Part shown: positions 54,067-63,059 of the stretch, in pieces
Layout: the number at the start of each line of letters is the position of its first letter
Position numbering within the stretch: position 1 is the stretch's first letter
Source of the DNA: an uncultured Collinsella sp.
GTDB taxonomy: Bacteria; Actinomycetota; Coriobacteriia; Coriobacteriales; Coriobacteriaceae
NCBI GenBank assembly: GCA_900541125.1
Contig: UQIK01000001.1
Coordinates: 1 to 64,000, forward strand
Reading direction: 5' to 3'
DNA length: 64,000 nt
Notes under the pieces: model-generated
The model's input: the letters and a program-made list of their open reading frames with translations, nothing else
Told to the model about the DNA's origin: nothing
The model's database searches: none
Position numbers and translations under genes: made by a program

Positions 54067-55600
54067 CAGAACCTCCCCAATGTTTTTGGTACAGGCGAAC
54101 CACCATACGTTCAAACGCACTGCGCGGCTCACCGCCCACGCGCTTGTCCTCGTAGCGTTGCTCAACACGGTCGAGCACCCGGCCAAGTTCGGTAAACCAG
54201 CCCGTCTTGTCAGTAGCCACAATAGGCTGCTGGCTCAGGATACGATACGGCAAGTTGGCGGTATAGGTATCGAGCCGCAGCAGCGCCACGATAAAAAACA
54301 CCGCCGCACCCAACAAAAAGCCAAAGCCGTAAAACTGCTGCGGGAAAAGCAACGACACGGCGGTCGCCAGCCCGGCAACGCCCGCAAACAGCCCGGACGC
54401 CAGCACGGCGCCTTTGTAGTCGGTAAAGTACAGCAAGATGAGCATCACCGTATTGCCCACGGCATACAGGCCATAGCCCACGCACAGTGTACGAAAATAC
54501 CCGTGCATCAGGTTGTTAAAGCCCAACGGTAGGGCCGAGAGCACCGTGGTCTCGAGCGAAATGACCGCAGCGGTCACAAACAGCTGTTTGAGCGCACAAA
54601 AGCGCAGTTCGCTGTTAAGCGTGGAGAGCATCTCCTCCTCGGCCACCACAATGTCGCCCACCACGCCACCGTCGTTGAACAGGCTATAGTAGTCGCGGTA
54701 GCGCGGATAGAAGTTGACCTCGACCGAAACCACAAAGTTGACGGTCGTGACCAGGATCGTCAAAAACGCGATGAGCGCCGGCACATCGTAGTAGGGCGCA
54801 CCATAAAACAAGCCCTTGACCTGCACGCCAATGGGACCAGCCCAAATAATTACCAGGTGCGCAAAGAGTCCCAGATTGGTTAACAGACCCGTGAGCGCCA
54901 GCGGCATAAACTGATCGAGCCACCGCAAAAAGGACCAGGAGCTGCGGTCGCTCTGAGGAAAATACCGGTACAGCAGCACCACGTCCCAGGCGAGCATGAC
55001 GCCGTAGCCCAGAGCAATTGACGCCAACAGGCCCTCGACCGGCGGCAGTCCCAGCGCCAGCACGGCCAGGGCGCACAGGCACGCCACGCCAATGGCGGCC
55101 GCAAAGCTGCAAAGGATGCCGCGGTAATCCTTGATGGCCGTGAGGTAACTCATGCCGTTCCAGTTAACGATCATAATGTTGAACAGCCACAGGCACAGCA
55201 GCCCCTGCAGCAGCGTGGCGCCCGAGAACAGCAAAAAGACGCCGTAGAGCACCGTGCCCGCAACGAGCATAATGGCGTTGGAGCCCCAAAACGAAGGTAG
55301 GATCTCATCCTCGCGCTCGGCAAAAAGCATATCGGCCAAAAAGCGCGTGACCGGCATAGAGAAAAAACTCGCGAGCGTGAGCGACGCCAGCAGCGTATAG
55401 GTCACCATGCACACCAGCAGATCTTGGTTGGCACGGCCCACACCCCACAGACCGCACAGCACCAAGATACCCACCTGGAGCAGCACGCCCAGCAGCATGG
55501 GGCCCGTACACACAATGCCGGCGTAGCCATAGGCGCGCATCGTGGCAAACAGACCCTTGCGCCTAAACAGGCGCTTGAGCTCAAAACCGATTCCGGCCAC
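54056..55600 (-). CDS. pelG: Pel exopolysaccharide transporter PelG
   Basis: 514-residue polytopic membrane protein of the PelG family (MOP flippase-related), which with PelD/PelE/PelF forms the inner-membrane Pel synthase. It opens with the family signature MAGIGFELKRLFRRKG and has about twelve membrane segments; ALPLGFNNLMHGYFRTLCVG and VVSVEVNFYPRYRDYYSL are characteristic. Start GTG at 55600, three bases after the pelF stop codon. The last 60 residues are a soluble tail. Confidence 0.93.
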   Translation of the reverse strand: MAGIGFELKRLFRRKGLFATMRAYGYAGIVCTGPMLLGVLLQVGILVLCGLWGVGRANQDLLVCMVTYTLLASLTLASFFSMPVTRFLADMLFAEREDEILPSFWGSNAIMLVAGTVLYGVFLLFSGATLLQGLLCLWLFNIMIVNWNGMSYLTAIKDYRGILCSFAAAIGVACLCALAVLALGLPPVEGLLASIALGYGVMLAWDVVLLYRYFPQSDRSSWSFLRWLDQFMPLALTGLLTNLGLFAHLVIIWAGPIGVQVKGLFYGAPYYDVPALIAFLTILVTTVNFVVSVEVNFYPRYRDYYSLFNDGGVVGDIVVAEEEMLSTLNSELRFCALKQLFVTAAVISLETTVLSALPLGFNNLMHGYFRTLCVGYGLYAVGNTVMLILLYFTDYKGAVLASGLFAGVAGLATAVSLLFPQQFYGFGFLLGAAVFFIVALLRLDTYTANLPYRILSQQPIVATDKTGWFTELGRVLDRVEQRYEDKRVGGEPRSAFERMVVRLYQKHWGGSDDR

Positions 55601-55603
55601 CGG

Positions 55604-57030
55604 CTACTCCCCCTCTCTGGACAGGTCAAACGCACGCGCCGTCTCATCGTATAGCGCGCGATAGTTGGCGAGCATCTGCTCGTGCAAGAAGTACGTGGCA
55701 ACGCGACGCTGCCCGCGCTCCCCCATCTCAATGCGACGAGCGCGGCTTGTGCACATGCGTTCCATGGCATCGGCCAAGCCCTTGCGATACATAGGCGGCG
55801 TCACAAAACCCGCCACGCCAAAGTCGTCGCCCGGGGCGCCTTCGAGCAGCTCGCGACAGCAGCCCACCTCGGTCGTCACGCAGGGACGGCGCGCTGCAAG
55901 CGACTCCAGCACGCTGAGCGGCTGGCCCTCGGAGATGCTCGTAAAATGGTAAAGTCGAGCTTTTCCATGTACTCGACCACGTTGACGCGGCCGGTAAAGA
56001 TCAGGTCGCGCACGCCCAGGGTTTCGACCAGCGCGTGGCACTCGGCGCCGTACTCCTCGTCGTCCACGCCGCCCATGATGTGCAGGCGCACCTTGGGCAG
56101 GCGCTCGTGCAGCTCAAAGAAGGCATAGATCATAGTCTTGACGTCCTTGATGGGCGCCAGGCGCACCACCGCGCCAATGTCCACCCAGCCGTCATCGGTC
56201 TTTAAGGGAATATCCTTAAAGCGATCGAACTGGATGCCGTTGGGGATGACCAGGCATTTGTCCGCATCGCAGCCCATATCAATCTGCGTCTTGCGGGCGT
56301 TATGGAACAAACTCGTCACGCGGAAGGCGCGGCGGTAGATCTCCTCCGAAAGCAGGTAGAAAAAGCGAATCCAGCGGTCCTTAAAGGACGGCACCACCCA
56401 ATCGGCGCGAATGATCTCTTCCTCGCGCTCGCGGGTATAGATGCCATGCTCGGTCAGCAGCACCGGCGCATGGTGAACGCTTGAGCCCAGGCAGGCGAGC
56501 AGGCCACCGTAGCCGGTCGAGATGGCATGGTACACATCGGCCACCGGCACCTCGCTGCCCAACAGGTAGAGCACGGGCAGCAACATGGAGCGCATGGTGT
56601 GGAATGCATCGGCAAAGGGCGTGTAGGGATACTCGGCCAGGCACACGTCGCGAAAGATATCCATAAACGTACGGCTCTGCAAAAACGAGAGCGGATGCAC
56701 GCGACGGCGGTGGAAGATATCGAATAACACGTCCCAATCCGGATTGGAGAGCGACACCAGACGGCGTAGCGCCTCGCGCTCACGGTCGTTAAAACTGGCT
56801 TCGTGTTGCTCGCCCGAAAGCCGCAGGGCATCGTCCAGGAACACCTCGTGCACCTCGACCACGTTGCCGGGCAGCTCGTAGACAAACTTGCCACGGTCGG
56901 CAGCATGTGCGCCGATCACCCATAGCACAAACTCATGCTCGGGCATGGCCTGGATATAGCCATGCATCCAGGTAGATACGCCGCCGTGCACATAGGGGTA
57001 GCAACCCTCGAGTACCAAGCAGATTCTCAT
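55604..57030 (-). pseudogene. pelF: Pel glycosyltransferase PelF, frameshifted
   Basis: PelF is the GT4 glycosyltransferase that polymerises Pel from UDP-sugar. The reading frame from ATG 57030 (MRICLVLEGCYPYVHGGVSTW) is normal through GIQFDRFK, VVRLAPIKDVKTMIYAF and VVEYMEKLDFTIL, then goes out of frame near 55943. The correct continuation, TSISEGQPLSVLESLAARRP to the stop codon at 55604, is in another frame, which needs one extra base. The broken form ends at 55876 and lacks the catalytic ExxxxxxxE (EGQPLSVLE). The lesion is next to a run of four T/A. Sequencing error, pseudogenisation and slippage are all possible. Confidence 0.88.
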
Positions 57031-58907
57031 TTATCGCCACCCTCCTTGCGCTCGATCGTCACGGTCTTATCATTTGCCTTGAGCAGATACAGATTGCCCG
57101 TAAGGTGCGTCAGTTCGCCACCCGTCACCGCACCCGGCTCGCCATTATTGGCGCGGAACATGAGCCACGCCTCGTCGTGAAAATTGCCCAGGCTGAGCGT
57201 CCAGGCATCCGCACTGGTATCCACGCTCACCGTCACGGACGAAAAGCGCTGGATGGCACCGGAGCACTCCGACGCCGTCTGGTGCCGCAGATCGGGTGCC
57301 GACTTGGTAAGCCAGCCAAGGTAGTCGGTCAGGCCGCCCTTGTAGACCTCCCAGCCCTCTTTGGCGCCGCGATCCGGATCGAGAAGGTCGTCCGGGTGCA
57401 TAAAGTGCGTGCTCACGTAGTGCATGTTGAGCTCGGACACGGCTGCCAGGCGCATATAGGAATCGTCGACCATGCCGCCCGAAACAATACGTGGCTGCTC
57501 CACAATGCCATCGCTCGCCACGCCAAACTCCTGCACGTACGGCAGGTCGGTGCCGTCCTCAAAATACGTACTGGCAATAGTCTTAATGCGCGGAACATCG
57601 GTACCGATAAGCTGGCGCGCGCGGGCCGAAAGGATATTCGACGGCGGCACGTAAACCGAGCCATGAGCATTGGGCAGGACCTCGTCCTGAAACGCGATAA
57701 GTTCGTTGAGCGAAGCGACGAGCGTCTCTTTGTTCTTCCAGGTCTTGTAGACGTACAACGTACCATAGTCGGTGTCCCAGAGCGCAAGCGGCTGATGGTT
57801 GTAGCCGTGAAAGCCCAGCTCGCCGCCCATCTGCAGCAGCATGCCGCCAAAATATCGAAACTGCGTGGTATCGGGTTGGCGCGCGGGCTCGGTCTGGTTG
57901 ACCGCGTCCTCGTAGTTTTCGATCATCACGCCGGTATAGCGAATGCCATATTTTTGCGCGAGCTTTTGCAGATCGGGCCACCAGACCTTGGTGTAAAAAT
58001 CCGCAATGGAAAGGCCGTAGTCACGCTTGATATAAGTACCATCGCCCGAGGGCACGGGGCTAGGAAAGTCGTCCAAATAGAACACGGCGCTGTTGATGAC
58101 CGGATAGGCCGTGGCATCACCCAGCAGACTGATCGCCGCGGCGTAAAAGCCACGCATGACCTTGTCATAGATACCGATATTGCATATCACGGTGCGCCCG
58201 CTACCGCAGTCATTCGACCAAATGAGCGGGGCGCCCGCATCGCCGGTCATAGCCCACACACGAGCCGTCTCGCGCAGCGATACCGAAAGCGACGAATCAA
58301 AGGGGTCCGAGAGCTCGTAGCGCTCTCCCCCGCCCAGCATAAAGTCCTCGCTCGGCACAATACTTTCGGCTTTTACATAGTCATATCCGGCCGATTCAAT
58401 GCCAAGCTTGGAGGCAATCACTTGCAGATAGCTCGAGTTATCCGGCGGCATGGCGAGCATAAGCGAACCGCCGGCACTCACCCAACTCATAATGTCGCTC
58501 AGGTGCGTACCGAGCCCATCGAGCGACGGCATGAGCAAAATCACGCGATCGAAGGAGGTCAGCGAGGGAATGGCATCCGCACCATCCAGGGCAAGGTCCA
58601 CGTCGCGGTGCGCGATCTTCATGTCGAGCAGGATCTGGTCGAACTGTTCCTTTACGTCCTCGACGCCAGCTTGATCGGAATCGGTAATGACAAGGCACGT
58701 GGGCTTTTGGCCAAAGATTGCCGAGGAGGCCGGCACCGCGTCGTTGGCGGCGAGCATGCCCAGCTTGTGCTGTCCAGCGCTGTACTGCACGCCGGCGCGT
58801 TCGATCAGCAGCACGGCGGCCATGACGATAAAAACAGCCCACACTACGAGCAGCCCCATCCAACGAAAGCGGCCTGCGCGGTCGCGGATATGTTGTGCCA
58901 CGCTCAT
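57027..58907 (-). CDS. pelA: PelA deacetylase-type protein (PelA-DA, Gram-positive form)
   Basis: About 626 residues: short cytoplasmic start, one membrane segment (WMGLLVVWAVFIVMAAVLLI), an extracytoplasmic Rossmann-like region (PTCLVITDSDQAGVEDV), and a polysaccharide-deacetylase-like barrel with candidate metal ligands FYLDDFPSP (DD) and GFHGYNHQ (HxxxH), then a C-terminal beta domain. There is no N-terminal glycoside hydrolase as in Pseudomonas PelA, as expected for the Gram-positive gene. Predicted to deacetylate GalNAc units of the exported polymer. It overlaps pelE and pelF by ATGA junctions; GGGGAGGAGG precedes its ATG. Confidence 0.82.
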   Translation of the reverse strand: MSVAQHIRDRAGRFRWMGLLVVWAVFIVMAAVLLIERAGVQYSAGQHKLGMLAANDAVPASSAIFGQKPTCLVITDSDQAGVEDVKEQFDQILLDMKIAHRDVDLALDGADAIPSLTSFDRVILLMPSLDGLGTHLSDIMSWVSAGGSLMLAMPPDNSSYLQVIASKLGIESAGYDYVKAESIVPSEDFMLGGGERYELSDPFDSSLSVSLRETARVWAMTGDAGAPLIWSNDCGSGRTVICNIGIYDKVMRGFYAAAISLLGDATAYPVINSAVFYLDDFPSPVPSGDGTYIKRDYGLSIADFYTKVWWPDLQKLAQKYGIRYTGVMIENYEDAVNQTEPARQPDTTQFRYFGGMLLQMGGELGFHGYNHQPLALWDTDYGTLYVYKTWKNKETLVASLNELIAFQDEVLPNAHGSVYVPPSNILSARARQLIGTDVPRIKTIASTYFEDGTDLPYVQEFGVASDGIVEQPRIVSGGMVDDSYMRLAAVSELNMHYVSTHFMHPDDLLDPDRGAKEGWEVYKGGLTDYLGWLTKSAPDLRHQTASECSGAIQRFSSVTVSVDTSADAWTLSLGNFHDEAWLMFRANNGEPGAVTGGELTHLTGNLYLLKANDKTVTIERKEGGDK

Positions 58908-59809
58908 CTGGCCTCCTCCCCGTCGCGCCAAAACGCCAACTGTTCGCGGTTGGCGGCACTCAAATACACATGTTGATTGTCGATCGCATCGATCACACGG
59001 TGGACCTCGTCACCGTCGCGGCGCATCACGGCTAGGCGCAGGCAAAGCATCCAAACCTCCTGCTCCTCGGGCACGTCGAGCACCAGCTGGTCGGTCACGG
59101 CCTGCGCCTCGTCGATCTGTCCGACATCGGCCAGCGCCGTCGCGTATCGAATGCGCAGCTCAAGGGTATCCTCGCGCTCGCAGCGACGCGCAAGCAGGCG
59201 CGCGTACTGTTGGCGCTGAATCTGAGCCACGCGCCCCTCGGCCAAGCCCGAGCCTAAGTATTCACCAAGAAAATCACAGTATTCGATGAGGTTTTGCGCG
59301 CTCGGGTCCGTCTTAAAGGCGCGCTCCAGCTGCTGCAGTTTAAGGTCGGACTCCTTGGAGATCTGCGCCACCGCCGTCGCGGCATAGTGCGCCACCTCAA
59401 CGTCGTCGTTAAGCTTAGCCGCCTGCAGCTGCGCCAGGTACGCGTCGGGCTCCTCGGTGAGCATGGAGAGCATTAGGCGGCGCCGGTATGCCGGGTCATT
59501 GACGATGAGCGCCTCCTCGAGCGGCACTACGACTGCATCGTCCTCACCACTCGGTACCGACATACTGCGATGCAGGTCGTCGTTGAAGCGCAGCGACTCC
59601 AGCGCAGACTCTTTCAGCCCCTCGCCAAACACCGCGCTACGGACCGATAGCAGAACCACCAGCAACGGGCCCCACAGCGGCACCAGCACTATCACAGCCA
59701 GCATGTGCCCGCGCACCGGCAGCAGGCCCAGCTTCATAAGCGTCCACAGCATCAGGCAAACCAGCGCATGAATCAGCAGCAAGACGGCAGCAACGACAAG
59801 CGAGATCAA
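58904..59809 (-). CDS. pelE: Pel synthase scaffold PelE
   Basis: 301 residues: two N-terminal membrane segments (LVVAAVLLLIHALVCLMLW and MLAVIVLVPLWGPLLVVLLS) followed by a helical cytoplasmic part that looks like TPR repeats (YAATAVAQISKESDLKL, LIEYCDFLGEYLGSGLAEG, RIRYATALADVGQIDEAQAV). Matches PelE, the helical partner of PelD. The start is TTG at 59809, inside the TTGA overlap with the pelD stop codon. Confidence 0.82.
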   Translation of the reverse strand: MISLVVAAVLLLIHALVCLMLWTLMKLGLLPVRGHMLAVIVLVPLWGPLLVVLLSVRSAVFGEGLKESALESLRFNDDLHRSMSVPSGEDDAVVVPLEEALIVNDPAYRRRLMLSMLTEEPDAYLAQLQAAKLNDDVEVAHYAATAVAQISKESDLKLQQLERAFKTDPSAQNLIEYCDFLGEYLGSGLAEGRVAQIQRQQYARLLARRCEREDTLELRIRYATALADVGQIDEAQAVTDQLVLDVPEEQEVWMLCLRLAVMRRDGDEVHRVIDAIDNQHVYLSAANREQLAFWRDGEEAR

Positions 59810-61944
59810 GCGGCACCCCCCTCACCGTCACCGGTGTATGAGATGTGCTGCAACAGCGCCACGATGTCCTCGCCGTCGACGGGCTCCACCGCAATATGCT
59901 TTGCGCTCAGGCGCTCGCGGATAATGGGCAGATCGCACGCCTTTGCCTGGCGCATAAGCAGGTAGAGCACGTCGCCGTCGACCAAGCCCGCCGCGTCGCT
60001 CTCGCGGATTGCCGACCCAATTGCGCCCGCAAGCTCGCCGACAGGCTCCATGCCCGGTACCACGCGCAGGAGCAAAAAACTTCCCATCTTGCTATCTGCC
60101 AGCGCCTGCGCCGCCGCAAGCTCTTGGCCAAAGGCAGCCTGCTTGAGCACGCACGTGCCGTCAACGCAGCGTTTATCCTGCGCCACCGCCTCATAGTCAA
60201 AGGCACGGCCCAACGCGCTTTCGACCAGGCCGCACAAGATGCGGAACAGGTTTTGATAATAAAGGGTCATTTGGTTTTCGGCCGCACGACGCACAAAGAT
60301 CAACACGGCGGGTGCCCCGTCGCGCTCGATCGCGTATCCAAACATGGGAAGCCCCGGCGTCAGCTCGCGGTTCACCCACAGGTTCGAACGACCCCCGTCG
60401 CCCAAAAGAGGGGCAAACTGCTCAAGCGTGAGCGAACGTGCGGCATCTTCGGCAATCGCGGGACTTGCTGCCACCAGGCGAGCAAATGCCCCTCCCGAAA
60501 CATGGTAAATCGCCACCGAATCGTTCTCGAGGATCTCGCCCAAAAGCTCGCAGCACTTGCGATAGATGTCGCGTGGGTTGAGCACGTCGAGCTCCTGCGT
60601 CACGGCAAAGATCTTGCCAAAGCTGTCGTGGCGACCCACAATCTGGCGCCTGTACGCGCGCTTGTCCTCGATCGCGTCGTGGTAAAGCTGTGTGAGGAAC
60701 GTATTGCGATTACGCACGAGCTCGTTTTGATCGCGCTCCGCCCTAATGGCTTCGCTGTTGCGCAGCTGCACATAGCCGCACACGGCACCCACAACAAAGT
60801 ACGCAATAAACGGCAGCCAGTTAGACGGCTCGTAAAAGAGACCCTGGAAGGGATAGCCGTACTGAGTAAAGTAGCTCGCTGCCAAGCCCACCGAAGCCAG
60901 CAGCGCCGCGACCAAGCCAAAGTCCAGGCCATACAGCGTGCCGATCAGCACCACGTAGAGTAGGCGATAATCGAGCACGTTGAGCTGGGCAGATTGGGAG
61001 AACAGATGCTCCAGCACCTCGAACAGGACCCAGGCAACGCCCGTCTCCAGGCATTTAATAGGCAGCGCGCGCATTTGGATGCGGTCGATGGCGGCGCGCA
61101 AGGGGTTGACTTTCTTTGCGCGGCCAGCATCCCAACGCGCTTGAATGGTCGAAAGATCGCGCAGCAAGTCGTAGCGCTGAAACCAGCCATAGCGCACGCG
61201 AGCGACGTCGTTGGCGGGCAGGTTGTAGCCGGCAGAATCGCCATAGGCAGCTGAAAGCCCTGGGAACAGCGCCTGAAGAGCCTCGCCCACTTCACCCGCC
61301 GTGTGATGGAAGGCATCGGCAACGTCGAGCGTCTCAAAGTTACCATCCCAGCTGTCGAAGATACGGCGCACCAGCACCGCAAGCTCCTCGGCACACAGCA
61401 GGGGAAACGCCGCATCCTGCGCGCCCTGCAGAGCGACCGATCCAGTTGAGCACGCATCGAACAACGGCACCAAAAACGGATCTTCCAGCGCGGCGGAGGC
61501 AGTGTACAGGAAGGGCACGCGCAGGATCTTGGTCTGAACGCCATCGCGAGCAGCGTAGTAGCGGCACAGGTCGTTGGCTGCGTGCGCGATAATGCCCTTG
61601 CCCGTTCGCCCCGCGGCATCGGCGGCACCCTCGGCACCTGCGGGCCCCGCTATATACAACAGCTGGATCCGGCGACCCATGCAGGCGCGAAAGACCGAAC
61701 GCAGCAGCTCGATATCGCCCACGCTATCGATATGCGGGGTAAGGTAATTAGACAGGTAGACCACGCGGTCGAACTCGTAGGCCTGATCCAAGTGCTGCAG
61801 AAGCTCTTTCCACGAGGCATGGGGCGACGACTCGTCGCGACGCGTGTCCTGCGCGGCGACAACCTGGACATGGTCCCCGGGGAACGCCTTGGCACAAAAG
61901 TCATCGTCAACATATGCGGTGTTGCCAACAACCAGCACTTCCAT
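59806..61944 (-). CDS. pelD: PelD-like cyclic-di-GMP receptor with N-terminal Rossmann domain
   Basis: 712 residues in four parts: an N-terminal NAD(P)-epimerase-like Rossmann domain without a clear glycine motif (MEVLVVGNTAYVDDDF, residues 1 to about 240); a membrane block of about four helices near 305-410; a GAF domain (near 450-580); and a degenerate GGDEF domain. The inhibitory-site motif R647-E-S-D650 stands five residues before VDGDV, which replaces GGDEF, so c-di-GMP binding is plausible and cyclase activity is not. In Pseudomonas and Bacillus, PelD switches Pel synthesis on when it binds c-di-GMP. First gene of the operon; ATG at 61944 with GGGGAGGGG. Confidence 0.85.
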   Translation of the reverse strand: MEVLVVGNTAYVDDDFCAKAFPGDHVQVVAAQDTRRDESSPHASWKELLQHLDQAYEFDRVVYLSNYLTPHIDSVGDIELLRSVFRACMGRRIQLLYIAGPAGAEGAADAAGRTGKGIIAHAANDLCRYYAARDGVQTKILRVPFLYTASAALEDPFLVPLFDACSTGSVALQGAQDAAFPLLCAEELAVLVRRIFDSWDGNFETLDVADAFHHTAGEVGEALQALFPGLSAAYGDSAGYNLPANDVARVRYGWFQRYDLLRDLSTIQARWDAGRAKKVNPLRAAIDRIQMRALPIKCLETGVAWVLFEVLEHLFSQSAQLNVLDYRLLYVVLIGTLYGLDFGLVAALLASVGLAASYFTQYGYPFQGLFYEPSNWLPFIAYFVVGAVCGYVQLRNSEAIRAERDQNELVRNRNTFLTQLYHDAIEDKRAYRRQIVGRHDSFGKIFAVTQELDVLNPRDIYRKCCELLGEILENDSVAIYHVSGGAFARLVAASPAIAEDAARSLTLEQFAPLLGDGGRSNLWVNRELTPGLPMFGYAIERDGAPAVLIFVRRAAENQMTLYYQNLFRILCGLVESALGRAFDYEAVAQDKRCVDGTCVLKQAAFGQELAAAQALADSKMGSFLLLRVVPGMEPVGELAGAIGSAIRESDAAGLVDGDVLYLLMRQAKACDLPIIRERLSAKHIAVEPVDGEDIVALLQHISYTGDGEGGAA

Positions 61945-61988
61945 GGCGCACCCCTCCCCTAAAATCCACTTTTGTCATAGTCAAACAT

Positions 61989-62007
61989 GCGTATTTTACG
62001 CTGTCAA
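61989..62007 (-). promoter_or_regulatory. Possible pel promoter element with overlapping palindrome
   Basis: Minus-strand TTGACA (62007-62002) is followed at once by GCGTAAAATACGC (62001-61989), a 13-bp palindrome that could be a regulator site. A convincing -10 at normal spacing is not seen, so the promoter call is weak. The element is 45 bases upstream of the pelD start. Confidence 0.35.
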
Positions 62008-62090
62008 CGCGAGCTGGAGCGCCTTTAAGGCTGTTTTAAGAACTTTTTTAGAGGATGTGGGGACATCGAAAGTGCTAAATGCGCGCCTAA

Positions 62091-62216
62091 TCCGGAAGTG
62101 CGGTGAAAATCCGAGAACTGCCGACCAGGCCCCTATTTAGACTTCCGCGACCTGCGGTTTTGTTACCTAAAATCGGGCTATGCTCGGCGAGTTTCGATTT
62201 TCCCCGCACTTCCGGA
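62091..62216. repeat. 126-bp element with about 34-bp imperfect terminal inverted repeats
   Basis: TCCGGAAGTGCGGTGAAAAT (from 62091) mirrors ATTTTCCCCGCACTTCCGGA ending at 62216, and the similarity continues inward through GCCGA/TCGGC. The interior is AT-richer and codes for nothing. It lies between the pel operon and the AT-rich TOPRIM/ATPase pair, near the 3' end of the latter. Resembles a miniature inverted-repeat element. Confidence 0.75.
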
Positions 62217-62238
62217 GATAAATGGCGAAGGGGACTCT

Positions 62239-63057
62239 TTAGAACAAACGAATACCCAAACCCCTCTTAATCGCCTTGTTCATAACGTCGTTAAGTCGCT
62301 TAGGCCAATTCGCAATAAAGAAAAGGCAGGTGCAGCATGCGCAAAATGAATCATTGTTCAGACGATCAATCTCATTGAGCAGAAGCTCAGAATGATTGAT
62401 GTCCGCCACAGCCGCAGCCAAGTCAGCCATCCACTCGTTTGCATTTTGCGCCACCTGCTCATTAGTTAGCAAAAGCGACCTCAGGGCATGGACGGCAATA
62501 ATGCAAGCAAATGTAAAACCATCAATACGCCCAATGTCCGCAAGCGAACCTCCTCTCCTGGCAACCCAGTCCTTGTAAGATCGCTGACCAAAAATCACAT
62601 CTGAAGGAACAAGGGCATCATCCAGAGAGAAATACTGCAAGGGATCAAAATCACGATATGCTTCAACCGATGGATAGCTTAAATATAGCTGACCCATATC
62701 AGTGCTATCGCAGTAATAGTCTTGCATTAGCTCGAGCCGCTTAAAATTGAGCCGATTGTCCTGAGGATCTAAGTCAAATATGAGCAAGGTATCTGTAAAA
62801 CTGGATTCGAGAAGCTGAGCCGCTTCATCTTTATCCGGAAGAAGCTCGGCAACAAAGGGCTTAAGATCAACGGCCTCAAAATCGCACCCGTATTCTTGAA
62901 AGAGCTTATTTAGAAAGTCGTGAACGTTAATCTTGACCCGAACAATTTGATGATTGTCTGCAAGGCCAAATGATTCAAACAATCGCTCCATCAACTGAGG
63001 CTCGCGCTTAGCACCTTCAACAATAAGTAAGACGTTCTTTTCGGATGAGCTGTACAT
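62239..63057 (-). CDS. TOPRIM-like protein, candidate defence effector
   Basis: 272 residues. The N terminus KNVLLIVEGAKREPQLM puts Glu14 where TOPRIM nucleases carry their glutamate, and LLIFDLDPQDN gives Asp95-x-Asp97 as the DxD pair, the layout of RloB/OLD-like/DUF4435-like TOPRIM proteins. The rest is helical with a late cysteine cluster (FCACCTCLFF). It starts two bases after the stop of the upstream ATPase gene, so translation is coupled. Codon use and AT content differ from the rest of the window, which points to transfer. I do not recognise the exact family. Confidence 0.7.
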   Translation of the reverse strand: MYSSSEKNVLLIVEGAKREPQLMERLFESFGLADNHQIVRVKINVHDFLNKLFQEYGCDFEAVDLKPFVAELLPDKDEAAQLLESSFTDTLLIFDLDPQDNRLNFKRLELMQDYYCDSTDMGQLYLSYPSVEAYRDFDPLQYFSLDDALVPSDVIFGQRSYKDWVARRGGSLADIGRIDGFTFACIIAVHALRSLLLTNEQVAQNANEWMADLAAAVADINHSELLLNEIDRLNNDSFCACCTCLFFIANWPKRLNDVMNKAIKRGLGIRLF

Positions 63058-63059
63058 GA

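Noticed and set aside
61944..62238. A possible small gene between pelD and the TOPRIM gene
   Set aside because: The only open frames cross the inverted repeat, lack ribosome-binding sites and do not resemble proteins.
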